From Sinomicrobium oceani (GTDB taxonomy: Bacteria; Bacteroidota; Bacteroidia; Flavobacteriales; Flavobacteriaceae), in the NCBI RefSeq assembly GCF_900119185.1, contig NZ_FPJE01000004.1:184286-248285 (forward strand): a stretch of DNA of 64,000 nt, given 5' to 3'. Positions 26,714 through 36,214 of this stretch are shown in pieces. The first letter of the stretch is position 1; the number at the start of each line of letters is the position of its first letter. The position numbers were made by a program, and so were the translations under genes. The notes beneath the pieces were generated by a model. The model made no database searches. It was not told the origin of the DNA and saw nothing but the letters and a program-made list of their open reading frames with translations.

Positions 26714-29704
26714 ATGAAGACAATTCTAAAGCGAGAGTTTATGCTCTTTTTGACCCTTTTTTGGGGTATCGGAGCAGTACAGGCTCAGATTACGGTCTCT
26801 GGGACCGTATCGGATGCAGACGGGCCTTTGCCCGGAGCGAATATCCTTGTAAAAGGTACAACCAACGGGACACAAACCGATTTTGACGGACAGTACACCC
26901 TTACTAACGTACCGGAGGATGCAACATTGCTTATCACTTATGTGGGGTATAAGGATATGAATGTGCGTTTGGACGGGAGGACCAGTATTAATGTTACTTT
27001 AGAAGAAGACACGCAGTCTCTTGATGAAGTTATTGTAGTGGGGTATGGTACTTTGAAAAAAAAGGAAGTGACCTCAGCAGTTGCTTCGGTAAAAGCAAAA
27101 GACTTTAATCAGGGAGGGGTACGTTCGCCTATGGATCTCATACAGGGAAAAGTAGCGGGGCTTAATATTACGCGTACTCAGGGTAATAATCCCAATTCGG
27201 GGGCATCTATTCAGCTCAGGGGTATTTCTTCACTCCGCGGGACCCGTACACCTCTTATTGTTATAGACGGGATACCGGGGGGAAACCTGGATCTTCTGCA
27301 GCAGGATGATATCGAATCGATCGATGTTTTAAAAGACGGATCAGCTGCGGCTATTTACGGTACACGGGGGAATGCCGGGGTTATACTTATTACCACAAAA
27401 AAAGGCCGTAGTGGAGATCCGGTTTATGAATATAACAATTACTTTCAGCGAGAGTTCGTAGACCGGAAACCGGATTACCTCAGTGCTTCCGAGTTTCGGG
27501 AACTCATATCAGAGGGAATTATCTCGGAGAATCAGGATTTCGGATACAGTACAGATCTGTATGACGAACTGATAGACAAAAATAACCTGAGTCAATACCA
27601 TAATTTCTCGGCTTCCGGGGGGAGTGCAAAAACAAATTACAGAGCTTCCCTGTACTATAATGACGCCAACGGTATTGCTAAAGAAAACGGTAGAGAACAA
27701 TTCGGAGGACGTATAAATATTAACCAGAAGGGATTAAAAGACAGGCTGAGCCTTCAGGTTAATATGGCAGCCAATTTTAATAAAGCAAATCTGCTGGGGG
27801 GCGGATATGAATTGTCGGGCAGCGGAGATTGGGTGCGTACTACAGGAAGTGATTTCGAGCAGGCTATTCAACGAAATCCCACAGCCCCCATTTACAATGA
27901 GGATGGGACCTTTTATGAAACACAGGGATATAATAATTATAATCCCCTGTCCAGACTGGTTAATCGCGTACTGGAACGGAATCAGCAGACCTTTTCAGGT
28001 GATGCCCGTCTGACATTTGATATTACGGACGGACTTAATATTTCTGCTTTTGGTTCGTATGTCAGGAATATGTATAATACACGTCATTACCGTTCGACCG
28101 AAGACTGGGACCAAAGAGAGAATTCGGAGTACCAGGGAATGGCTTACGCTTCTAAATTCAATTATCTGAATTGGGCTAAAACATTCGAGTCTACGATTAA
28201 CTTCAACAGGGAATTCGGTGAAGGACACCGTATCGGGGCCCTGGCCGGATACAGCTACCAGTACGAAACCACGGAAAACTTCTATGTAAATAACAATGGG
28301 TTTACCACTGATGGCTTTCTGGATTGGAACCTGGGTTCGGGATCGGCAATAAACAACACCCAGTTGCCACGTCCGGGTATGGGAAGCTTCAAGGAAGATA
28401 ATACACTCATCGCCTTTTTCGGCCGGATCAATTATTCTTTTAAAGAACGGTATTTTGCGCAGTTTATCCTCCGTCGTGAAGGATCGTCCCGTTTCGGTAA
28501 AAACCATAAGTGGGGAAACTTCCCGGCGGCATCTGTAGGATGGGCAATTGGAGAGGAAGAGTTTATGCAGCGTATTCCGGAGATCAGCAATCTGAAATTG
28601 CGTGTCGGATATGGAGTTACCGGAAATCAGGGGATACCCAATTATCAATCTCTGGTGACGTTGAGTACCGGCGGAGTCTATCCGCAGGGAGGTGTGTACT
28701 ACCAGACGTATGGTGCTGCCAGAAATCCCAACCCGGATCTTAAATGGGAGGAAAAGAAAGAGTGGAATTTCGGGGTGGACTTTGGTTTGCTGGATAACCG
28801 GATTTCCGGATCGGTCGATGTCTATAACAGGCGTACCGTAGATCTGCTGAATGATTATCTGGCACAACAGCCTGCGTTTGTCCGGGATAGAATCTATACC
28901 AATGTGGGAACCGTAAAGAACAGCGGGGTAGAACTTGTAATTTCGGCCACGCCGATCTATAAAGAAGATTTCAGGTGGAGTGTAGATCTGGCCGCCAATT
29001 CGCAGGTCAATAAACTCGAACGCCTTTCCAATGATGTTTTTAAAGCTTCCTGGCTCGAATACGGGGGACTCCCTTCTCCGGGGAACCTCGGGAATGCTAT
29101 CCGGCTCGAAGAAGGTGGGGCTGTGGGAAATTTTTACGGAAAGCGTTTCGCCGGATTCACCGATGACGGAAAATGGTTATTCCATAAGGCAGACGGCTCG
29201 ACAGGACTGGCTTCCGAGATGAATGACGACGACCTCACCATAATAGGTAACGGGGTACCCAGATATCAGGCATCTTTGAATAATACGTTTTCATACAAAA
29301 ATTTCGATCTGACTATCTTCTTCCGTGGAAAGTTCGATTATGATATCCTCAATACCAAAGATATGTACTTCGGAAATAAGAAATGGCTGCCCAACAACCT
29401 GTTGAAAAGTGCTATTACCAGAAACAATCAGCTCGATGATGATCCGCAATATTCCGATTATTACCTGGAAAAAGGAGATTTCGTGAAACTGGATAATATC
29501 ACCCTGGGATATAATTTTCGTCTGAAAACAGATTATATCCGCCACCTGAAAGTATATATAACCGGAAGAAACATAGCGACATTTACAGGATACAGTGGTA
29601 TAGATCCGGAACTTCAGGATACCGGATTTGACACTGGAATCGACGGAAGGAGTTTTTATCCCAGGACCAAATCCTGGACGATAGGTTTAAATGTAGGATT
29701 CTAA
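26714..29704 (+). CDS. SusC/RagA-family TonB-linked outer membrane transporter (second)
   Basis: 996-residue outer membrane oligosaccharide transporter. Domain order is as in the first copy: signal peptide to about GAVQAQ, carboxypeptidase-regulatory-like domain (ITVSGTVSDADGPLPGANIL), SusC plug motif LDEVIVVGYGTLKKKEV, barrel ending NVGF. The first 110 residues closely resemble the first SusC, but the barrel diverges, suggesting a different glycan ligand. Operator copy 3 and the shared element lie upstream, so it is probably co-regulated with the mannosidase operon. It is 8 bp before its SusD-like partner. Confidence 0.95.
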   Translation: MKTILKREFMLFLTLFWGIGAVQAQITVSGTVSDADGPLPGANILVKGTTNGTQTDFDGQYTLTNVPEDATLLITYVGYKDMNVRLDGRTSINVTLEEDTQSLDEVIVVGYGTLKKKEVTSAVASVKAKDFNQGGVRSPMDLIQGKVAGLNITRTQGNNPNSGASIQLRGISSLRGTRTPLIVIDGIPGGNLDLLQQDDIESIDVLKDGSAAAIYGTRGNAGVILITTKKGRSGDPVYEYNNYFQREFVDRKPDYLSASEFRELISEGIISENQDFGYSTDLYDELIDKNNLSQYHNFSASGGSAKTNYRASLYYNDANGIAKENGREQFGGRININQKGLKDRLSLQVNMAANFNKANLLGGGYELSGSGDWVRTTGSDFEQAIQRNPTAPIYNEDGTFYETQGYNNYNPLSRLVNRVLERNQQTFSGDARLTFDITDGLNISAFGSYVRNMYNTRHYRSTEDWDQRENSEYQGMAYASKFNYLNWAKTFESTINFNREFGEGHRIGALAGYSYQYETTENFYVNNNGFTTDGFLDWNLGSGSAINNTQLPRPGMGSFKEDNTLIAFFGRINYSFKERYFAQFILRREGSSRFGKNHKWGNFPAASVGWAIGEEEFMQRIPEISNLKLRVGYGVTGNQGIPNYQSLVTLSTGGVYPQGGVYYQTYGAARNPNPDLKWEEKKEWNFGVDFGLLDNRISGSVDVYNRRTVDLLNDYLAQQPAFVRDRIYTNVGTVKNSGVELVISATPIYKEDFRWSVDLAANSQVNKLERLSNDVFKASWLEYGGLPSPGNLGNAIRLEEGGAVGNFYGKRFAGFTDDGKWLFHKADGSTGLASEMNDDDLTIIGNGVPRYQASLNNTFSYKNFDLTIFFRGKFDYDILNTKDMYFGNKKWLPNNLLKSAITRNNQLDDDPQYSDYYLEKGDFVKLDNITLGYNFRLKTDYIRHLKVYITGRNIATFTGYSGIDPELQDTGFDTGIDGRSFYPRTKSWTIGLNVGF

Positions 29705-29712
29705 AAAAGACG

Positions 29713-31359
29713 ATGATGAAAAAATATATAAGAAAAGCAATATTAGTGTTCGCAAGCGGATTATTATTATACGGAGTAAATGGCTGTACGGACCTTGATG
29801 AAACGGCATATAGTGAATTGTATGCGAACAATTTTTACAAAAATAAACTTGAGGTTCAGCAGGCTGTTCTTCGGCCTATGACACATATGGCAGCATGGAT
29901 TGCGCCCACCGGACAAAACGGTTACTATTATCATTCCGAATTATCGTCAGATCAGCTGGCATGGCCTCAGAAAGGGCGTCATGGATATGATGGAGGAGAC
30001 CATTTCAGGCAACACTATCATACCTGGACCAGCAATGAAGGAAGAATGCGGTCTGCCTGGACACTTTTATGGACAGGAGTGGGGTATATTAATGCTGCTC
30101 TGGAAGATCTGACGGCGATAGAAGATCCTTCGGTTCTCGATATAACGCCGGCAGAAATGGATTCATATCTTGCCGAACTTTATGTGCTCCGCGCATTCCA
30201 TTACATGAAGATCATGGAGTTGTGGGGCAATGTTCCTATTGTGGTCAAAGTAGCAGAACCACTCAATCCTAAGACACAGCCCAGAGCAGAGGTTTTTGAA
30301 TTTATAAAGGAAGAACTCGAAACTTATGTGCCTCAGCTACAGACGTATTCGGAAGCCATGGTAGGCCGTGTCAGTGCCACTGCGGGCTATGCCATGCTCG
30401 CTGAGTTATATCTCAATGCGGAAAAATGGGTAGGAACTGCCATGTGGGACGAATGTATCGCTGCCTGTGACAAAATTATAAGCGGAGAAGCGGGTGGTAT
30501 AAACGGAGCACCTCAATTGGCTGACGATCTGCTTGAAACCTTTTCCAATACCAATAAAAATGCATCCGAAAATCTTTTTCAGTTAGCCTACAGTCGTGAA
30601 GGTGGGAATACCTTTAGCTGGGGTGGTTTTTTTATGGGATACGATAATATTAAGGAAGTGTTGAATGTGGGATATGGAGGATGGAATGCCTTTGTAGTCA
30701 TACCTTCCGCTTTTGATGCCTATGCCGAAAATGATCTCAGAAAAGAGGAGTGGTTTTTATTTGGTCCGCAATACAAGTACGGTACTACCGAACCTATTCT
30801 GGGAACAGAAGAGTGGAACGATCAGCCCTTTGTGTATGTAAACAGTATCAGAAGAGAAAGTGAAGGGGATACTACCAGTGAAGGAAGTATGGCAGAGGGA
30901 GAAGAAAATAGCGGAGCACGTTTTCACAAGTATAAGTCCGGGACTATAGATGACGAGAACTATCAGGAAAATCATTATATCCTGTATCGCCTTACCGAGA
31001 TCTACTTTAATAAGGCAGAAGCGCTGATGCGTAAGAACGGTGGAATGGCTACGCAGGAGGCCGTGGATCTCGTCAATGAAAGCAGAAAGCGGGCGTTTTC
31101 TGAAGAAGACTGGCCTGCTGCCAGGTATACTGTAGCCTCTTTGACTATGGACGAGTTTCTCGCCGAACGGGGTAGAGAATTTATCTTTGAAGGGAAGCGA
31201 CGCACTGACCTTATTCGTTTTGATAAGTTTGTTACGGCTTCCTGGTGGGACCATGATCCTACCAACGATCCGAACAGGGAGCTATATCCTATACCATCAA
31301 CACAATTGGCCAATAACCCCGGGTTAGACCAAAACCCCGGATATCCCAGATCAAATTAA
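29713..31359 (+). CDS. SusD/RagB-family surface glycan-binding lipoprotein (second)
   Basis: 548-residue lipoprotein partner of the second SusC. The N-terminal hydrophobic stretch ends in GVNGC (lipidated Cys at about residue 25), followed by TDLDETAYSELYANNFYKN. The helical SusD pattern includes LAELYVLRAFHYMKIMELWGNVP and the C-terminal FEGKRRTDLIRFDKF. No hydrolase gene follows before the terminator, so this pair depends on enzymes encoded elsewhere. Confidence 0.94.
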   Translation: MMKKYIRKAILVFASGLLLYGVNGCTDLDETAYSELYANNFYKNKLEVQQAVLRPMTHMAAWIAPTGQNGYYYHSELSSDQLAWPQKGRHGYDGGDHFRQHYHTWTSNEGRMRSAWTLLWTGVGYINAALEDLTAIEDPSVLDITPAEMDSYLAELYVLRAFHYMKIMELWGNVPIVVKVAEPLNPKTQPRAEVFEFIKEELETYVPQLQTYSEAMVGRVSATAGYAMLAELYLNAEKWVGTAMWDECIAACDKIISGEAGGINGAPQLADDLLETFSNTNKNASENLFQLAYSREGGNTFSWGGFFMGYDNIKEVLNVGYGGWNAFVVIPSAFDAYAENDLRKEEWFLFGPQYKYGTTEPILGTEEWNDQPFVYVNSIRRESEGDTTSEGSMAEGEENSGARFHKYKSGTIDDENYQENHYILYRLTEIYFNKAEALMRKNGGMATQEAVDLVNESRKRAFSEEDWPAARYTVASLTMDEFLAERGREFIFEGKRRTDLIRFDKFVTASWWDHDPTNDPNRELYPIPSTQLANNPGLDQNPGYPRSN

Positions 31360-31372
31360 GGGGTTCCGGAAC

Positions 31373-31409
31373 AGGAGTGAGACCTCGGCCTCACTCCTAT
31401 TATTTTTCA
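31373..31409 (+). terminator. Terminator after the second SusCD pair
   Basis: A perfect 9 bp stem (AGGAGTGAG / CTCACTCCT) followed by ATTATTTTT. Confidence 0.75.
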
Positions 31410-31424
31410 TAACTGTAATATGAT

Positions 31425-31464
31425 AAAAAACCAATCCCGGGCCATGGCCCGGGATTGGTTTTTT
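31425..31464. terminator. Bidirectional terminator, 40 bp perfect palindrome
   Basis: Six A, CCAATCCCGGGCC, its exact complement, and six T form a 40 bp palindrome between two convergent units. It can act for the SusCD transcript and, on the minus strand, for the DUF3127 gene. Confidence 0.85.
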
Positions 31465-31483
31465 ATGCTGCATAAGGATTGCC

Positions 31484-31861
31484 TTAGAACGGCAGATCGT
31501 CGTGCTCTTCTTCGTTAAAATCGTTAGCCGGCTCAAAGGCATCTGCCGGAGGTACGGGGGGCATACCCGGAGCTGATTGTTCTGCCTGTACAGGCTCTAT
31601 ACGCCATCCCTGGATAGAGTTGAAATATTTGGTCTCTCCCTGTGGGTTGACCCATTCCCGGCCTCTGAGGTTAATTCCTATTTTTACCTGTTGTCCGACC
31701 TGAAAGCTATTGAGCAGGTCACATTTGTCCTGAACGAATTCCACAAGTATGTGTTGCGGATACTGTTCTTCCGTGGTTACAACAACTTCGCGCTTCCTGA
31801 ATCCGTTACTACCATAACTTTTGGTTTCGTCGATAAGTTTGATTCTTCCTTGAACTTCCAT
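31484..31861 (-). CDS. DUF3127 family protein, SSB-like
   Basis: A 125-residue protein matching the Bacteroidota DUF3127 family: a predicted OB-fold (residues 1-90; MEVQGRIKLIDETKSYGSNGFRKREVVV) followed by a proline-rich linker and an acidic end EEEHDDLPF. That end resembles the C-terminal peptide by which single-strand DNA-binding proteins recruit partners. A role in nucleic-acid binding is inferred from the fold and tail only. A bidirectional terminator lies just downstream. Confidence 0.75.
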   Translation of the reverse strand: MEVQGRIKLIDETKSYGSNGFRKREVVVTTEEQYPQHILVEFVQDKCDLLNSFQVGQQVKIGINLRGREWVNPQGETKYFNSIQGWRIEPVQAEQSAPGMPPVPPADAFEPANDFNEEEHDDLPF

Positions 31862-31917
31862 AATTAAAACTCTCTTTTATCGTTATTTCACCTGTATTAC
31901 ATAATCTTTATACACGT

Positions 31918-32826
31918 TCAATCCTCCTGTGTATGACTGTCGGTATGATCGTATCTTTCGGCGAGCAAAAGTTTCCAGGCCGACATGACATCATTATCTT
32001 TCAGGAACTTTTGCGCCCGTTTGTGTATTTTTATTTCATCATCCGAACTGAGTACACCTTTGATCCGTACAGAATTCCTGACGAATTCTTCCGTCTCTTC
32101 CCTGGAGGGTAATCGCTCTACATTGCCCAGCATACCGAGATCATTTCCGGTGAGTACCTTGCTCTTACGGATATGTTCCGGGATCTGGTCTATTCCGATT
32201 CCCAGTGTAGCCAGTGGTTTCGGGATTTCAAAAAAACCATCCCTGGCCCTGGAGTAATAATTTCCACCGGCACGGGCCACAAGATCTATTTTATACTGGT
32301 CGATCTGTCCCTCCTCATTTAATACCTCATCCCGGATATGCATTTTCATAACCTCACAAATAACGAGGTTTCCCGCGCCTCCTGCGGCTCCGGTTGCTAT
32401 AATCCGGTTTACTTTACACTCAAATTGTACAGGCGACTCCGCAACTCTGTATGGTTGTACGAGATCGGAACGCAACATAGTGAGGCCGGATTTTACAAAT
32501 TCGTTAACCTTCGAAGGGTAATCCGTACTGGACAGCGATGCCTGTTGTACGATATCGTAATTCACTACATTGATCACAACTTCCTTGGTGGCCTGTACAT
32601 TTTGCAGCGTATGTTTGCTACTGCCGTCCCGTACCCGAAGGCTCGGTGAAAAAATAAGTGTAGCGGGATTAGCGCCAAACACATTAAAAAAACTGAAAGG
32701 AGACAGATTGGGGTTCCCCTCCGCATCCATGGTACTGGCAAATGCTATAGGCCTGGGAGCTACCGCACCCAGTAACAATCCGTGAAATTTTGCCGTGGAA
32801 ATGTCTTTAGGCTCTATAGAATACAT
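31918..32826 (-). CDS. Flavin reductase-like FMN-binding split-barrel protein
   Basis: 302-residue protein of the flavin reductase-like domain family. The first 190 residues hold the FMN-binding barrel, with LLLGAVAPRPIAFASTMDAEGNPNLSPFSFFNVFG at the start, a region typical of the DIM6/NTAB group. The C-terminal 100 residues are charged and helical and are not recognised. It probably reduces flavin with NAD(P)H or binds FMN for another reaction; the substrate is unknown. It is transcribed divergently from the histidine kinase gene at 32939. Confidence 0.8.
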   Translation of the reverse strand: MYSIEPKDISTAKFHGLLLGAVAPRPIAFASTMDAEGNPNLSPFSFFNVFGANPATLIFSPSLRVRDGSSKHTLQNVQATKEVVINVVNYDIVQQASLSSTDYPSKVNEFVKSGLTMLRSDLVQPYRVAESPVQFECKVNRIIATGAAGGAGNLVICEVMKMHIRDEVLNEEGQIDQYKIDLVARAGGNYYSRARDGFFEIPKPLATLGIGIDQIPEHIRKSKVLTGNDLGMLGNVERLPSREETEEFVRNSVRIKGVLSSDDEIKIHKRAQKFLKDNDVMSAWKLLLAERYDHTDSHTQED

Positions 32827-32894
32827 ACCGCGTTTTATAGAAACAAAAGTAATTAAACCTATAGAGATATGAAATCTTTCTGCCGTATAAACAA

Positions 32895-32902
32895 TAAATT
32901 TG
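32895..32902 (+). promoter_or_regulatory. -7 promoter box of the histidine kinase gene
   Basis: TAAATTTG matches TAnnTTTG, 37 bp before the ATG at 32939. Confidence 0.5.
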
Positions 32903-32938
32903 TAGCTTTCGCTTTATAACTTAAACGATATTTGACGA

Positions 32939-34099
32939 ATGCCTTTAACTGCAGCCAGACATACGAATATTGCCAAATGGATCCTTATAGGGATGTCTGT
33001 ATTGGTCGTCTCGCTTATTTTATGGAACACTTATGCTTTTTTTCAACGCTTCAAAGAAGAAGAGCGTATAAAGATGCAGATATGGGCTTCTGCCCAGGCC
33101 GAGCTGTTGCAGACTTCGGACCTCGACAAAGATCTTGGTGAACTTCCTCTGAAAGTGCTTACCAACAATACGAGCACCCCCATGATACTTGTCAATGTAA
33201 ACGGTATTATCACTCCGGGTAATATGAGTGATAAGATGATTAAAGATCCGGATATGATACAAAAGAAGATCCGGGATTTTTCGCGGGAAAATGAGCCGCT
33301 TGAGATCAGTTATAAAAACGAAAAGCTCGCCACCCTGTATTATGGTAACTCGGAAGTACTGACCAAGCTCAAGTATTATCCCATAGCCCTTATCCTCATA
33401 ATTCTGCTATTTATTACAGTGATCATCCTGTTCTACCGGACTTCGAAAATATCAGATCAGAACAAGTTATGGGCCGGAATGGCAAAAGAAACCGCACACC
33501 AGATCGGAACTCCGCTATCGTCTCTCGTAGGGTGGGCAGAAATTCTGAAAACACAGGATACGGATCCGACGATTGTAACCGAAATAGAGAAAGACATTAC
33601 AAGATTGCAAACGATCACAGATCGTTTCTCCAAGATAGGGTCAGTTCCTGTACTTACCCCACTGGATGTTATCGAAGAGACCAGGACGACGTTCGATTAC
33701 CTGAAGCAAAGGAGTTCCAGGCTTGTCAATTTCGAGTTTTCTGCACCGGAAGAAGCACTTATGGTAAAGATCAACCGGCAATTGTTTAGCTGGACTATCG
33801 AAAACCTTGTTAAAAATGCTATAGATGCGATGAAGGGCAAAGGGAGTTTACGTGTCGAAATAAAAAGATCGGGAAAGAATGCTGTGATCAGGGTGACGGA
33901 TACCGGAAAGGGAATTCCCAAAAGCCAGTACAAAACTATTTTCTCACCCGGTTTTACCACCAAAAAAAGGGGCTGGGGACTGGGATTGTCACTGGTTCAG
34001 CGTATTATCGAAGATTATCATGAAGGCAAGGTACGGGTATTGCATTCCGATATGGGAAAGGGGACAACAATGCAGATTATGCTAAAAATAGCTTTTTAG
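32939..34099 (+). CDS. Membrane sensor histidine kinase
   Basis: 386-residue kinase with two membrane segments (about 13-33 and 147-166) enclosing a roughly 110-residue periplasmic sensor region. The cytoplasmic part has the phosphoacceptor motif AHQIGTPLSSL with His187, N box ENLVKNAIDAM, G1 box DTGKGIP and a lysine-rich F/G2 region FTTKKRGWGLGL. No response regulator gene is adjacent, so its partner is elsewhere. The signal is unknown. Confidence 0.9.
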   Translation: MPLTAARHTNIAKWILIGMSVLVVSLILWNTYAFFQRFKEEERIKMQIWASAQAELLQTSDLDKDLGELPLKVLTNNTSTPMILVNVNGIITPGNMSDKMIKDPDMIQKKIRDFSRENEPLEISYKNEKLATLYYGNSEVLTKLKYYPIALILIILLFITVIILFYRTSKISDQNKLWAGMAKETAHQIGTPLSSLVGWAEILKTQDTDPTIVTEIEKDITRLQTITDRFSKIGSVPVLTPLDVIEETRTTFDYLKQRSSRLVNFEFSAPEEALMVKINRQLFSWTIENLVKNAIDAMKGKGSLRVEIKRSGKNAVIRVTDTGKGIPKSQYKTIFSPGFTTKKRGWGLGLSLVQRIIEDYHEGKVRVLHSDMGKGTTMQIMLKIAF

Positions 34100-34137
34100 C
34101 GTTAAATAAAGAGATCAAATAACAAATATCCGATACG

Positions 34138-34491
34138 ATGTCCTCCGGGGAAAAACAGATAACAATCAAAGAAGCATCTCTGACTAATAATTGTCCGGAA
34201 TGCTATAACGCTACGGGGCTTACCCTGACGTTCTACCAGAAACAGATTGAAAACCGCTGGTTCAAAAAAGTAACCGCAGAAGTATCCAACACGCTTCGTT
34301 GCAGTAAGTGTAATTCTACGATTTACCCGGTAAAATGGACAGATGAGATAGAGAGTGTTCTGGAATATTATTCCAAAACCATAAGCCCGGCACCTACTTC
34401 TTTAAGGTTATCAGGGCTATCCCTTGCATTACTCTTTGTTATAGTAGTGGCTGTTGCAGGGGGTTTTGCCGTAATCCATTATGTCCGTTAG
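34138..34491 (+). CDS. Zinc-ribbon membrane-anchored protein, unknown
   Basis: Unrecognised 117-residue protein. Two CxxC knuckles (NNCPECYN at about residue 18 and LRCSKCNS at about 54) fit a zinc ribbon. Residues 93-115 form a single C-terminal membrane segment, giving a tail-anchored layout with the zinc ribbon in the cytoplasm. It follows the histidine kinase after 38 bp and may be co-transcribed. Its stop codon lies 11 bp from the end of the convergent HIT gene. Confidence 0.65.
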   Translation: MSSGEKQITIKEASLTNNCPECYNATGLTLTFYQKQIENRWFKKVTAEVSNTLRCSKCNSTIYPVKWTDEIESVLEYYSKTISPAPTSLRLSGLSLALLFVIVVAVAGGFAVIHYVR

Positions 34492-34502
34492 ACAACAGAT
34501 CG

Positions 34503-34892
34503 TTATAATTGTTCCCTTATTTTTGAAGCGATTGCTTCGAATTCTTCCTGCTCCAGAGACACTTTGTGCTGAAAGGTCATTTCTTTCATTTCGTTGAGCG
34601 GAATCAGGTGTACATGTACATGGGGTACTTCAAGGCCCACTACGGCGACTCCTACACGTTTACAGGGTACGGCCTTTTCCAGGGCCAATGCTACCGTTCT
34701 CGAAAATGCCATAAGACCGGTATAGGCTTTTTCGTCCAGGTCGAACAGCTTATCCGTTTCTTTTTTCGGAATACAGAGTGTATGCCCTTTGGCATTAGGA
34801 TTGATATCGAGAAAAGCAAAATAGTTATCGTCTTCCGCTACTTTATAACAAGGAATTTCCCCGTTAATGATCTTTGTGAAAATTGTTGCCAT
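34503..34892 (-). CDS. HIT-family nucleotide hydrolase
   Basis: 129-residue histidine-triad protein of the HinT type, which hydrolyses nucleoside phosphoramidates. The catalytic HVHVHL motif is at about residues 91-96, and FLDINPNAKGHTLCIPK is the conserved substrate-binding segment. It lies downstream of greA on the same strand, as in many Bacteroidota, with a terminator in between. Confidence 0.92.
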   Translation of the reverse strand: MATIFTKIINGEIPCYKVAEDDNYFAFLDINPNAKGHTLCIPKKETDKLFDLDEKAYTGLMAFSRTVALALEKAVPCKRVGVAVVGLEVPHVHVHLIPLNEMKEMTFQHKVSLEQEEFEAIASKIREQL

Positions 34893-34931
34893 ATTATGTT
34901 TTTAATAGCAGGAGAAGTCTTCCTGCGGTCT

Positions 34932-34980
34932 AAAAATAACAAATCCTTTCCTGAACATGCCAAAAAAGGATTTGTTTTTT
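34932..34980 (-). terminator. Terminator between greA and the HIT gene
   Basis: A 12 bp stem (AACAAATCCTTT / AAAGGATTTGTT) with A/T runs on both sides, oriented to end the greA transcript on the minus strand. Confidence 0.65.
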
Positions 34981-34994
34981 CTGTAAAGGAATTG

Positions 34995-35468
34995 CTACCT
35001 GGTAATCTCCAGTACTTTGAATTTTAGTACCCCGTTAGGCACCTGGATCTCGGCGGTATCTCCTACCTTTTTTCCAAGGAGACCTTTTCCTATGGGAGAA
35101 CTTACGGATATTTTACCGGCTTTAAGGTCTGCTTCACTCTCTGCGACCAGCGTGTATTTCATTTCCATACCGTTGGTCTGGTTTTTTATTTTTACCGTAG
35201 ACAATACCAGTACTTTGGAAGTATCCAACTGCGATTCGTCTATAAGTCTGGCATTGGCCACGACTTCCTCCATCTTTGAGATCTTCATTTCAAGGAGGCC
35301 TTGTGCCTCTTTTGCAGCATCATATTCTGCATTTTCGGACAAATCCCCTTTATCTCTCGCATCCGCTATGGCTTGGGATGCTTTGGGTCTTTCCACACTT
35401 TTAAGGTGATCAAGCTCGTCCCTTAACTTCTTTAATCCTTCTGCCGTGTAATAAGATACGTTACTCAT
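34995..35468 (-). CDS. greA: Transcription elongation factor GreA
   Basis: Rescues backtracked RNA polymerase by stimulating transcript cleavage. The ATG at 35468 gives 157 residues, the usual length; a start seven codons earlier is less likely. The N-terminal coiled coil (YYTAEGLKKLRDELDHLKS onward) includes DARDKGDLSENAEYDAAKE with the acidic tip residues, followed by the C-terminal FKBP-like domain with SPIGKGLLGKKVGD. Confidence 0.96.
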   Translation of the reverse strand: MSNVSYYTAEGLKKLRDELDHLKSVERPKASQAIADARDKGDLSENAEYDAAKEAQGLLEMKISKMEEVVANARLIDESQLDTSKVLVLSTVKIKNQTNGMEMKYTLVAESEADLKAGKISVSSPIGKGLLGKKVGDTAEIQVPNGVLKFKVLEITR

Positions 35469-35518
35469 AACTTCATCATTTAAATACAAAAAATCCCCTT
35501 TTAGAGAGAGGATTCAAG

Positions 35519-35526
35519 CAAATATA
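35519..35526 (-). promoter_or_regulatory. -7 promoter box of greA
   Basis: On the minus strand TATATTTG, a full TAnnTTTG match, 50 bp before the greA ATG. Confidence 0.5.
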
Positions 35527-35694
35527 CAAATTTTTGGATAACTTTAAATTCACCTCTATAACAATAGCAGGGGCGCTGTAACGTTTTATTGGCATAAACT
35601 ATTTACCTTTACACCGGTAAAGCGTTTTGTAGATGCTTAAACAATTGTATTTCAAAATAATAATAAGTTCCGAAGGACTTGAAAAAACATACCT

Positions 35695-36144
35695 GTGAAA
35701 ACAAAAATATACCTGATTACCGCCTTTATTATTTTTATTCTAAGTGCATGTGATGATAAATCGAGGGAACGAAATCCTTACCTGCTGGAAACAGAGTTCA
35801 GTTTTGATATCAACCTTAACCTTCCGCTGTACAACAGTCTCAACACTCCGGGAAATGCTGTATATATCGGTAACGCCAGCGTAGGACTTCGTGGTATTAT
35901 AGTCATTAATACCGGGGGTGGTTTTTATGCCTGGGAAGCAAGTTGTCCCAACCACGCTCCGAATGACTGCTCTACGATGGAGATTAAAGGTGGTACCAAT
36001 TGTATATGTCCCTGTGAGGATTATGAATATAATCTTTTTAACGGGCAGATGCTCAACCGTCCGGATACGGAAGAAAGAATGTACGATCTGCTGTTTTATC
36101 AGACCCAGGTGAGCGGAAGTACCGTAAGGGTCTACAATAATTAA
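35695..36144 (+). CDS. Lipoprotein with a degenerate Rieske-like fold
   Basis: 149-residue protein starting at GTG 35695. The signal sequence ends in LSAC (Cys19), so it is probably a lipoprotein. The C-terminal half resembles a Rieske domain (FYAWEASCPNHAPNDC, then CICPCEDYEYNLFNGQ). The spacing of the first ligand pair is shifted, and the second CxxH histidine is replaced by Glu (C105-P-C107-E108). It may bind another metal, or none. Six cysteines remain in this half. It stands alone between greA and the TonB receptor. Confidence 0.65.
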   Translation: MKTKIYLITAFIIFILSACDDKSRERNPYLLETEFSFDINLNLPLYNSLNTPGNAVYIGNASVGLRGIIVINTGGGFYAWEASCPNHAPNDCSTMEIKGGTNCICPCEDYEYNLFNGQMLNRPDTEERMYDLLFYQTQVSGSTVRVYNN

Positions 36145-36153
36145 TATGCTGAA

Positions 36154-36198
36154 AAACGGATCGCCCGGGAACTACAAGGTTTTCCGGGCGATCCGTTT
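36154..36198. terminator. Bidirectional terminator
   Basis: A 15 bp perfect stem (AAACGGATCGCCCGG and its complement) around a 15 nt loop between two convergent genes. Confidence 0.8.
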
Positions 36199-36214
36199 AT
36201 ACAAATACAAGTGG

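Noticed and set aside
27995..28867. Minus-strand open frame of 290 codons
   Set aside because: It lies entirely opposite the second SusC gene and shows no family pattern.
35575..35600. Fourth LacI operator (GTAACGTTTTATT)
   Set aside because: Only one half of the palindrome fits; the other half diverges, and the neighbouring gene is unrelated.
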